Below, one piece after another: positions 34,401-46,400 of a stretch of DNA of 64,000 nucleotides. Position 1 is the first letter of the stretch. Each line of letters opens with the position of its first letter. Under the pieces are notes generated by a model, which was given only the letters and a program-made list of their open reading frames with translations, ran no database searches and had not been told where the DNA came from. Position numbers and translations under genes: made by a program. This DNA comes from Lumbricus rubellus (taxonomy: Eukaryota; Annelida; Clitellata; Crassiclitellata; Lumbricidae): assembly GCA_945859605.1 (NCBI GenBank), contig OX243816.1, forward strand, positions 25,569,699 through 25,633,698, written 5' to 3'.

Positions 34401-37400
34401 CGTGGTCTTCCACATGCTCCCGTTTCAGCTGTTGCAGGACTTTTTAACGCGCAGTTGTGCACAAAATGTGCAGCTGTAGGCCTATATGAATTTGTGCAGT
34501 TGTAAAAGCAATCTTGTGCAGTGAAAAACAGTAAAAAGTCACTGTCAGCCGATTAGGGGCAATTTATCATGGTGGACCGGAATAGAAGAAAGGCATTGTG
34601 AAGTTTAAAAAACTATGCTAAAAGGCTACACAGTGTATGTTTTGGGTAAGTTCAGGAAGAAAGACTGAAGAAACTCATTCGATTTCAAAGCAGGGAAGTT
34701 GATACCTTAGTGGAAATATTTTGGCTAATGACCATAAGAAAGATCGCTAGAGATTTCAGCCAAACAGCAATATAGATTAAACATTGATGGTTGTGCAATT
34801 ATAACAATTCTTTTTAAAAAACCCTGAGCTGTCTCCACTTTTCTTCATAATGTAACCAAAGTATTTCAGCTTTCTTGTTTTAATGTTGCTTAGCAGCTGA
34901 CATTCTGTGCCGATTTGTTCCAGTACCTATTCATTGGTTTTTCTTTGACTCCATAAAATTCTTAGTAGACAAATAAGACAATCTGCCTCAGTCCTTTCAT
35001 TTAGAATGCATTTTTGGCCTATTCTCATGAGATTTCTTCATGATTCATCCATTAGTTGCGACTGGATATACAAGTGCCTTCAAAAGTCTTATTTTCGTTG
35101 TCACCAGTATACCATGACTTTTCTATCTGTTTTTCAACGTTACCATAATTCCTTTGCCTTTACTTAATTTTGTATGAATTTCCTTATTACATTCTGCATC
35201 CTTTTTGATTACAGATCAAAGGTAAACAAATGTATCAACTTGTTCCAGTTGCTCGCCCTGTATCCTGATACAGCAAGTAACGCCATCCATCCCCATAACC
35301 CTTGTTTTGTCATTATTAATCAACAATCCAAATCCGCCAAAGCCGGTCCCAAGCCCGGTTGAAAAAGGAGGAGGGTTCTGCGGTGGGTTTGCGACCCGCC
35401 CAGGTAAAAACAGAAACGATACAGGAAACCCAAACTACGCTGTTGAGGCAGGACGTATGGGAGATGAGAGGAGCAACATGAATCGGCTTATGAAGGGTCC
35501 TGGTGAAAGCCGAAAGGAAGCCAAGACCCAGAGGTCTCAAATCCTAACGACCAAAGCCAAGACAAAAATCGGATATTGGAATGTAAGAACATGGAATGTA
35601 TGCTGCGGGGAAAATGGCTCAGGTGGCGAGAGAGATGAAGGAATACAAACTGGAAATACTGGGACTGAGTGAGACGCGAAGGACTGGAAGCGGAAGCATT
35701 ACATCCGATGGAATGACCATGTACTACTCAGGGGGGGCCAAGCACGAAAGAGGAGTGGTATAATGGTGGCCAAAAGATTGCGGCAGATGAATTCTACGAA
35801 CAACTGCAGGATGTAATGGATGCAGCGCCGGAACACGACCTGAAGATGGTAATGGGAATAATGGTGGCCAAAAGATTGTGGCGGCTGTCATCGGGTGGGA
35901 ACCAGTAAACGAAAGAATTATCACCATGAGAGTACAGTCAAGACACACCAAGATGACTCTGATACAGATATACGCACCAACAAATACAGCCACAGATGAC
36001 GAAAAAGATGAATTCTACGAACAACTGCAGCATGTAATGGATGCAGCGCCGGTACACGACCTGAAGATAGTAATGGGAGATTTCAACGTGCAAATAGGAA
36101 CTGACAGGACAGGATGAATGGATGTCATGGGAAAGGAGGCAGCTGGAAGCAGAAATGACAACGGAGAGAGAAATGCTTAGCTATTGCAGCAGTAACAAAC
36201 TAAAAGTAGGCTGCAGCATGTTCGAGTACAGAAACATCCACAAGGAGACCTGGAGATCACCTGACGGAAGAGCCACAAACCAAATTGCATCTCCAAAAGA
36301 TGGACTTCATCACTGCAAGATGTGCGTGTGCATATAGGAGTCGATATAGCCTCAGACCACTACCTGGCGATTGCAACGATACGACTGAAGCTGAAAAATC
36401 TGGCCAGTAAATCCGATTACCATACCATAGATGTTGCGAGGCTAAACAAAAAGGACATCAGAGAGAAGTTCCAACTGGAGTTAAAAAACCGCTTAATCCT
36501 TTAATGCCGAGATGGTAGTAAATGGTATGGGAAATACTATACCCTCCGGCATTAAAGGGTTAAGTCTACTGGGGGAAGGGGAATGCAAGACAGTGGAAGA
36601 TAACTGGAAGAGCATTAAGGATGCAACTATGGGCGTGGCAAGGGATGTCATAGGAATCAGGAGGGGATCAAGGAAGGAGAGATGGATCAGTGAGAACACC
36701 TGGAAAGTAATTGATGAGCGCAGGAAGCTGAAGGGGGGAAAAAGAGCAGGCATTGAGTACAAACACGTCGAGCATAGAGACAGTAACTGAAGAACACCAA
36801 GCGAAGGACAAAGAAGTCAAGAAAAGATGCAAAGCAGACAAAAAGGCATGGATAGAAACAAGGCTGGGGGAGGCAGAATAGGCAGCAGAGAAAGGTGATT
36901 CTAAAACACTGTACAAGATAGCTAAGGAGTTATTTTCGCCTCTGAATAGCTAGTCTGTGAGAGGCGCTTTATAAATGCTCATATACCATATCAGGCAAGG
37001 TCACACAACGGGTGCCTATCCGAGATGACAATGGAAATTCGCTCAGAACCCACGAGGAGCAGGCAAGAAGATGGAAGGAACACTTCAGCGCGGTGACTGC
37101 CAAGAACCAGAAACAGTATACGACTTCAGCCCAGATGCGCCCTTACAAACAATAGATGCCGACTTGTGAGAGATCACAGAAGGCGAAGTGGAAAGAGCAA
37201 TAAACAAGCTAAGAAATGGAAAATCTGCAGGTATAGATGGCATATTGGCGGAGTTAATGAAGAGTGGAGGAAGGGAGATGATCACCAGGGCCCATATTTA
37301 TGTCCTTGTCTCAGACGCGTCTTATCTCTTAGTCGCGTCTAAATGGCAACTAGCGGTTAAATTGAAATTCATCACCACCTCTTAGTCATCTAAGTCACGA

Positions 37401-40400
37401 CTAACGCTAGGCGGCCTGGGAGGGTCGTGTAAGTTCACTAGTCGCTGTCTTAGCGTCAAAACATGGCCGGCGGAACATTTGCGATTCGTCCACTTCGACG
37501 CGGTTTACACCATCAAAGAGCGTTTTAGTGGCACCACATTTAATTCCGCTGGTGTGGGACGATGAACTGATTTATGCTTTTCGTTTTCGTCGTCACAAAA
37601 TGCCTTTAATATGTGACAAAACGCATTTTAGATCGCAAAATGTACCGCCCGAGATATCTTCCGCGGGCGATGTAACGTCTTTGTTTATTTCCATGTACGC
37701 GGACAACCCATTTATTTATATAACGTCTATGGGGCGGTCGCCTATTAATATAATGTAGGCCACTGCCTGAGACATCTTCCGCGGCCTTTGTTTACTTCAT
37801 ATGCGGGCAGCTCATTTAAATATATAGTGTCTGTGGGATGGCGGTCGCCTATTAATATATGCTGCGCATGCGCGCCAGCTATAACCACGCTCTAGTTGCC
37901 CGACTAAATAAGTGATCTTCTAAGTATGTGTCATGAATACGACATGTCGTAAAGTCTGCGACACGTCTTTACAAGTCATATCTTAGCGGTAAGTCATGTC
38001 GTAGACAAAGACAAGGACATAAATTCCACCCCAGGATCACAAGGCTGTGCAACATGATATGGAACACAGAAGAGGTACCACAAGACTGGCGAGATGGAAT
38101 AATTATACCTATTCCAAAAAAGGCGATGTCAGAGATTGTAACAACTGGAGGGGGATAACATTACTCTCGGTGCCTGGAAAGGTGACGGCAGCAATAATAC
38201 TGAGCAGAGTTCAAGAGGCAGCTCGGACAATATGATGAGACAACAGCAGGGAGGATTTAGAAAGAATCGATCATGCTGCGACCAAATTTTTGCACTACGT
38301 CAGATTATCGAAAGGTGTGTGGCGGGAAATACCAGGATCTTTGTCAACTTCATAGACTTCAGAAAGGTTTTCGACAGCGTGCACAAACCGACAGTATGGA
38401 ACATACTCAGGCATTATGGCATACCAGAAAAATCATCGGTATAATCGGAAACATGTATCAAGAAAGCAGATGCGCTGTAAGATCAGATGGGAAAGTGGAA
38501 GACTCTTGCAACTCAAAGAAGCATGTCAAGTTCAGGTAAGCAGATTTTTAATATAGGAGCTTACTTCAATTAATCTAATCGTTTAAATTTGCAAATGAAC
38601 TAATCGTAATCGTGATTGTGGGGTGAAATGAGGTATGGTCTCTGTGTGGTCCTCCTTTGGTTGGGAAGATTTCACATAAATGCCAAGGTGCCGTGCTGTC
38701 TTGCTGCAGGCTCTGCCTTTAAAGTCCAACTGCACTACTCCACGTGGAACCCCATGGGCAGTGTTCGTAACGAGCGGCTGAGGGCAGAAGGGGCGAATGC
38801 GAGTTGTTGGCGCATTAACCAACCCAGACCACCTTGCTCCTAAGTCAAGGAGTGAAGACGAACATCAGAGGATGGTGACGCTGGATTGATCAACCCAATG
38901 CAACTTGATCTTACCACGTCGTAGTCGCGACCCGGCTGAGACATATTAGCCTAATAAATGATGAGTCGAAATTTAATCAACTCATTGTGCAACGCTCCCA
39001 TTGGTGGAGTAGGCAACGAATGATGATGATGATGTAATCGTAGACTAATCGCTATCGAAATCTCCAAACTTCTAAAGCGCCACTTGAAAGCCAAGCGCAG
39101 GGCACCAGCTTATTCACAAGCGCTGCGTTGAGTAAAAAAAATGGTTGTCCGTAAGAGTAATAAACGGAGGTTTGGGTCCGGTCTAAATGATTATGCGCTT
39201 AAATAGGAGATGATCGACATACCTTGATCTTCGGACGTGAGGCTGGGTAAAGAAGAAGAACAAGTGATAGTCCAGCTCCAATAAGAACGCCATACTGCAA
39301 CAGAAGGATAAATGCTAATAAATCGCTTAGCCAACTGTCAGATTTATTGCAGAATATGATTATATGAATGTAAAACCGTGAATGGTTGCTCCATTTGTGG
39401 TCGTGTTGTTTCCATTTTGTATGGATGACTATATACTTCTGATGCTTCTATTGCTTTCAATTTGACTTCTATTGATTGATTATGCTTCGAGGTACTTCAT
39501 TCCGCAGGGACTCAAAATTAGATCTATGGCCATAGATTATTATTTATTTGGTTAAAGTCTGAAGTATCTATTGTCGTTTGTGGGTCGATGTCGTTTCTAT
39601 TGTATTTCTATTACCGCTTATAATATCCTTATATGTTAGTAGGCCTACGCCTATATTGTTGTTTATACTGCTTTTATATTGTTTTTCCTGTCAGTTTATG
39701 CTGTTGCTTCTGTTGCTGTTTCTATTGTTGGCTATTATTGGTGCTATTTCTGTCACCTCCATGAGCACAGATTATAACATAGGATTTTAATCATTGTTTA
39801 CTTACAGCGATGCTGTAGACAAAGGAGATGATGAATGAAACCAACCATGGCAGCAGATCAATCTCTGTAAATTAAAAGAAAATAATGTCACCCATCTTAT
39901 TTCCTCATCTTATTTCACCTCCCGTCTTACATCCAAATCCATTCTTCTTGTTATCGTAAAGCCTCTATCTAGCTTCCTCTTACCTGCTTTCTCCTACTGC
40001 TTCACCTTTTCCCTCTCAATTTATCCGTCAGCATGTCACTTCGATTTATCAAAGATAAAATTAATGGAAAAGTGTCAAATTCTTTTGCATAATTATAGCT
40101 CAATTGCACCAGTAGCTTACTTCCGTAATCATATTCACATTCGTTCATACTACCACTCAGACGTGATTCACCGATGAGACTTTAATACCGGTAATGTATT
40201 ATCGATATGCTATAAACTAGGTTTTTCCAAGACAATTAAATTTATTAGAACCACGCCCTACAGAATTTCAATGGGCCAACCATATATACCTTCCATATGG
40301 TAATGAAATTCCTGAGGAATCTAAAACCTAGGCTTATGAATCGTTATGATGCTGCTTATCTCAGAGAACGCAGTTACCTTTAATTTTAACAGGTTTTACC

Positions 40401-43400
40401 TGGGACAATGAGAATGTTGTTAAGTCTGCAAACTAGGCTTATCGGTAGTTATGTCAATTTCTCTCGATACAGCAGGGGGTTCTCAAACTGTAGTACGCGT
40501 ACCCCTGGGGGTATGCCAGGTGACGGAAAGGGGTAGCCTGCGTGAAAAATTCCAGAAATATAAATTTTCTTTGAGTTTATGGACTTTGTGTCCATCTTTC
40601 TTTGATTAGCAATGATTTTTAATGTTGCAACGTATAATTAGATTCATATACTAGGCTACATGTATATTAAATAGTATAGGCTACTGTATATGATTCTAAT
40701 TATATGTTGTGAAAGAAAAAAATAACGATTCTGTTACGTTGCAACAACGTAATAGACTAATAGACCTAAACATAAATTTCTTGTTTGGGCCTAATAGTCA
40801 ACTACTATAATTTTGAAACAAGTAATGTATAAATGGTTGAAAGAACCAAAGCCAGAAATTCTGAGCCTACATATCCCTTTAGAGCCCAAATAGGGGAGAG
40901 CTGAATTGGATTAATTTCTGGTTGAGTTCTGATATTTGTGATTCCTTTCAGCACCTCATAATTTATGTGAAACTAGTTTTTAATATCCAAAACAAATCAG
41001 GACTATATTTGCGATTGAAATTGTCAAATATTAAACCAGATACTCTAAATCTGTGCTAGCCAAAACAAGCCCACAGAACTATAAAGTTATAGGTTAGGTC
41101 TTTCTTACAGAGGGTTATAGACCAATTTCCATTTTTTTATGATTGCATGACTAAAACTATACATAGGCAATATATATTTAAAATTTTCCTCCCTAGGCTA
41201 TTTACGGCTCTAATATAGGATGTCACCAATAATTAAAAGGCTTTTAGTTGTCACTGCAAGGGGACTTCGTAATGAAATTTTGTTTCTTATCTGACTTTGC
41301 TGGGGTATGTCATCATTCAATCTTTTTTACTTGGGGGTACAATAAAAAATAAGGTTTGAGAACCGCTGCTCGGATAGAGCAATGAAGTAGCCTTCTGTCG
41401 ATTTGCTTATTTCTTTAGCTTTTGCAGTTCAAGCAGAGCCACTCAACAGCAGTCTCATCAGCCTCATGTAGGACGGGCATTCCTCCCGGAAAGCGAGTTG
41501 TTATACAGTCATTTACAATGTGTGCCATAGTCTGAATGTTCCCACAGCTGCAGAGGGGATCCGTGGCTTGACCACAACGGACCAGGTTGGCAGCGCATCG
41601 CCCCTGGCCCGTTCTGAAGCGGTTCAGCGTGACCCACTGAGCCCGCGGGAGCTTATAGCCCGGGGGTCATAACGACGGCTCGGCCACGAGCGAGCGGTTA
41701 ACAACTTCAGCTGCTGACCACTCGATGATCCAGGCCGAAATAGCTGTAATGTCCTCCTCAGGTTGGTCCCTCCATATAGGCCGGCGTGACGGGAGGCGTA
41801 GTACTAGGTCGATTTGCTAATAAGTCTATAATATAATGTAATGTAATGACGACAATTTCTATGGCGCCATAACACAGCCAACACACATTTCAAGACAAGC
41901 AATCGACGGACTCTAAAGAGGATAATGTCTGCTGTGTTACCTGCAACCCATCAACCAAAGTGGCAATTCAAGTGGCTTGTCTGTTTGCAGGGACCCGTAA
42001 CCTGCAGATTAAAAGTGAGTGAAAAGAAGTAGCCTACTTCGCGTTTTCCAGAAGATCCAAAGCTTTTGAAAGGTGACCATGTCAACGACAGCAAGGATGA
42101 TGACAACGGCGAGTGATGCGTCAGGAATGTAGTAGAACAATGGAGTCAGAAATTGCAGCGCTATTAACACGATGGCACCTGTTGACGCAATAAACCTTTA
42201 TTCATGAAACAAGAAAATGATGATAATCACAGCTTCTAATATTGACGACGACGACGACGGTGATGTATAAGCATGTTAACAAAATAAACAGATCTATAGC
42301 ATACAGTCCTAAACGAAAACTATAGGCATCATGATCCTTGAAACCTGGCGATCAGATTCACCAACCGTTATAAGTAGGCCTAGATGTAGGCCCAGAACTA
42401 GATTAATTCATCATAATTTTAGGCGCTGTGTCTTAATTACATTCACAGCAATGCGTTTTGTGCTGTCTATCATGCCATAGACCTACATCAGCGACATACC
42501 CATTACCCACCTCTGATTAGTGCGCACATCCAGAGACGCCAGACCTATATAAATTTATCAATGGATACAATTTCATTACGAACGAATCTTGCTTGGTGAT
42601 GATATTGAAATGGACAACCCCTTTCTAATCATGTATGGTCGTAGGGGAGAGGTCGTTTCTTTCTAGGCAGCAGTCCGTGTGTCGCTTGGAGGCCCAGCCT
42701 TCATGGTCTTTCGAAGGACTCACACGTCCACCAGTCGGTCAGCCTGTCGTTTCGATACAACACAGACTCGGTTTCTGAATACACGTATGTATATATTGTC
42801 AACCAAATGACAACAGCAATCCGAAGCAGCACCTCGGAACTCGCTCCAATCTCGTCATGTATCGAGTGTGTGCGTATCGTTTTGATCATTCCTCTATGGA
42901 GTGAGTTGTTACATGTTTAACGACACTGAACCTGGTTGCGTGCTGATAAAACTCTAAACTTCAAGTGATGCACCACCATGTGGCATGACCACAAAGTGTT
43001 CTAACGGTTGTCTGATGTTGGGCTGCAGAGTAGATAGCTTTGGTGGCAAACAGGTGGTTGCGTGCTGAGACAAATCTGAAGTTCAGGAACTGCTCTACCT
43101 TTCTACCATACTGAATGACCACAAAGCTTTCTGAAAGCTGTTTAATGCTGGTCTGCAAAGTAGGTAGGGGAATGACAATGGCAACTTAAGAAAGGTGTAG
43201 AAGTGAGAGAATGGGAGAGCAGCTGCTGGCATGATCATGATTGGTCCAATACCTATGTTGCAGCCAAACACTAAGCAACATTACTGTCAAACAGTTGCTT
43301 AGTGTTTGCCAGTGTTGTTGAAAGTATCGGGCAAATGTACTTAAGTAAAAGTAAAAGTAAAATGGATTTTAATTACTTAAGTAAAAGTAAAAGTACTCAT

Positions 43401-46400
43401 CACAAATTTTACTTAAGTAAAAGTAAAAAGTAGTCCCTTCAAATAATACTTTTAAAGTAAAAAGTAAAATACTAAATTCTCTAAATGGTTATCGTTGAGT
43501 CTAGTACACATGCTTCCGATTCATTGTTAGCACAATGCACAGCTGAAAAGTCGTTTTGCTGCAGAAATGGCAGCGCATCTAGCGTGCACCACCCATGGAA
43601 AATCTATTTTTAGGCATATAAATTTGAATCAGCTGTCTTAGTTTAGCGTAACAAAATGTTAGCCTAATTAGCGCATTGAAGTAACAAGCATTGTAACGAG
43701 TGTCGCATAAATTGTAACGAAGTAAAAGTACTGAAATATGGGTAAAATTTTACGTCGTTGAAAGTAAAAGTATTTCAGTTTTTCGATACTTCGTTACATG
43801 TGAAAGTATTCTAACTTCTACTTAAGTACAGTAACGAGCATAGGCGTACGGGAGTTTTCAGGAGTGGGGGGGGGGGGGCAAAGATTTGACTTTTGCCCGA
43901 AAAATAAATCCGGAAAAAGTTGACGACCTTTTTTTTAGTCGTCCGAGGCTGTGTTTGCCCGAAAAACCAGACTTGCCCGAAAGTTGACGACCTTTTTTTT
44001 TTAGTCGTCCGAGGCTGTGTTTGCCCGAAAAACGAAAAACCAGACTTTCCCGAAAGTTGAATTTTTTAATTTTTTTAATTTTTAGTCGTCCGAGGCTGTG
44101 TTTGCTCGAAAAACCTCACTTGCCCGAAAGTTGGGGGCCATTTACCCCTCTGAGCCTCGTACGCCTATGGTAATGCGTTACTTTTACTTCGTTACTGCAC
44201 CACACTGGTGTTTGCCGCCAAAGCTACCTACTCTGCAGCCTTCTTAAAATGTCCTCTTAGGTCCCAACTACAACTGTGCCAAGCGGCAACCCGTGTTGAA
44301 AAAGTGCAGTTTACTTTCCTGTACCACCTAGATTAGCTATAATTCAGGGGCGCCGTTAGGCGTACGCACTTACGCAAGTGCGTACAGCGCGGAAAGGCTA
44401 AAAAAAGCGTCACCACTTTTAACATCAATAATTAGCCTACCTCTATGTGTATACCCAAAATGGAGCAAAAAGCGTATGCTGGTGATGCCTCATAATCGCT
44501 AGTAGGCATATACGGTATATACATACATACAATATATAATATATATATTTGTGCAAGTTGTATTGTGCGTACAGAAAAAATCCTAGTGCATTGTGCGTAC
44601 AGAAAAAAAATCCTGGCGGCGCCGCTGCTATAATTAGAATTATTGAAGAAAATTAAGTTTCAATGACGACCTGTGGCTATTCCTGAGGCCGGCGTCCGAA
44701 CTCCGCTCTGGGCAGCGACGGCCGTCCTAAGAGACACAATGAGCAAAAACAAGAACAGCAATGAGTCTCAGCAGCACTCGCATGATGATGATGATGATGA
44801 TGACGACGATGATGATGATAAGTCAGCGGATAAACTAAGCAGGGTCGTTTCAAAGTCGTGTTTGCCTCTCAGTCCGGTGCACTTTAGTAGGACTGTGGCC
44901 CACTTACGCTGCTATTCGTTAGCTAGCTATCTCGAAGGAATGAAGGCTAGTTTGTTTGTTTGTATGTGCACTTGTTATAGAGCTCCTTCAAGCTCTCTAC
45001 TAAGAGGCGCTACCGACAGAGCAGACACTGCATCAGAGTTTCACTCGGAAGCACTGAGCAATTGCAAGTGAAGGACTTGCCCAAGGCGACTTGAAGTGGA
45101 TTTGAACCTGCAACCCTTCAGTTGCAAGGCGACGAAATACCCACTACACCATGCACCGCACCCCACATGTGCTGCATGAATACTTCATCTATTAAATTTT
45201 GTGGTCCGGCATAGGCCCCTCTGTTTGACTAAGTGAGGCCGGTATCTTGCGTTCTTGGCACTACTTGAAATCAAAATCACCAAAACTAATAAATGACATT
45301 TGCTATTAATACATGCCATGCAACTCACTCAATAAACAAACAATAATGCTGTAACAAATTAATGAGACAGATAAATATCAGTGTTATGTCTGCAGTGATT
45401 TCACAATGATTTTAAAACCTACAACGTTGCAGGCTGATTATTTATAGTACTAGTAGTAGGCCTAGTACTTAAGACAATGAAATGGCATTATTGTTTCCTT
45501 TCTAGTCTTTGTGCAGCAAATTTTTCAATCATCTACCAATCCTGGTTCACGATCTGCAATTTGCACATAAAAAGCGACACAATGTTTTGTAGTAGCCTAC
45601 TTAAAGTCAAATTTAGCCATAAATATTGACTGCAAGTGTGAAACTGGAGGCAAATGCATGATTCTTTAGGACCCTGATCCACAGTTCCACACCCTGCTCA
45701 ATTTTGTTTTCCTTGATTTGGTATGAGAGCTGAAAGGATTTGAGAGCAGTAGCCTATTAGAAATGTTGAAAAATAAAGTGCCAGATTACGATCAATCAAT
45801 CAATGTGGAGTTGGGGTGTAAAAAGGCAAAACAAAGACTTAACAATGTGGCCCTAAGAAAGACTGGGGCTTATTCCCACTCAGCCCTCAGCAATTCTCAT
45901 TCTGGTAGCAGACAGACGGACATAATATCACACATATCATAAACGATAGCATATTATAGGCACACTCTTACCAAACTAAGTACTACTAATAATAATAATG
46001 ATAATAATAATAGGACATCTCCAGGCTTTGACTTTGTATTAGGCGGTACTGAGGGATTCTGTATACCTCGGGGCAAAAAAAGGCCTAGTAATAATAATAA
46101 TAATAATAATACATGCTTAGCTCCATATTATTCTGAATGCATGAATGAATTAATTCAGAACACTGCAATGTTACCTGGAAAATGTTCCCGTAATTGGATA
46201 GCCGCTAAACATCGCCGTCAGGACATTGCCAATTCCTGTTAACAGATGAGATCAAAAAATTAATAAATATTATTGTGCATTAGTTAAAAATTAATTACTA
46301 CAAACAGTGAAACTCTGATTGTCCCGCGAGGTGTGATCAATGACTGGGGACTCAGTCTATAGTAGATCATGTATATTGGCATAGGCTTACTAATAAAATA

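Larger units (their letters stand above)
35340..38540 (+). pseudogene. LINE with endonuclease and partial RT, broken by insertions
   Basis: Plus-strand frames follow a LINE ORF2: [10 protein letters not shown] (35560), [12 protein letters not shown] (35940), [13 protein letters not shown] (36080), [13 protein letters not shown] (36350; endonuclease SDH motif), [20 protein letters not shown] (37200; RT), [20 protein letters not shown] (38110), [20 protein letters not shown] (38240), [18 protein letters not shown] (38345). It stops near 38530 before the catalytic YADD box, so it is truncated at the 3' side. Frameshifts and a partial internal duplication (35783-35855 copies 36005-36077) are present. 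Insertions: 36497-36559, about 36935-36995 and 37286-38034. Confidence 0.88.

Noticed and set aside
36512..36790. 92-codon ORF as an independent gene
   Set aside because: Starts inside the 63-bp MITE and continues in LINE coding sequence.
44673..45071. 132-codon plus-strand ORF
   Set aside because: Antisense shadow of the exon 44671-44726 plus a (GAT)n run and a SINE.
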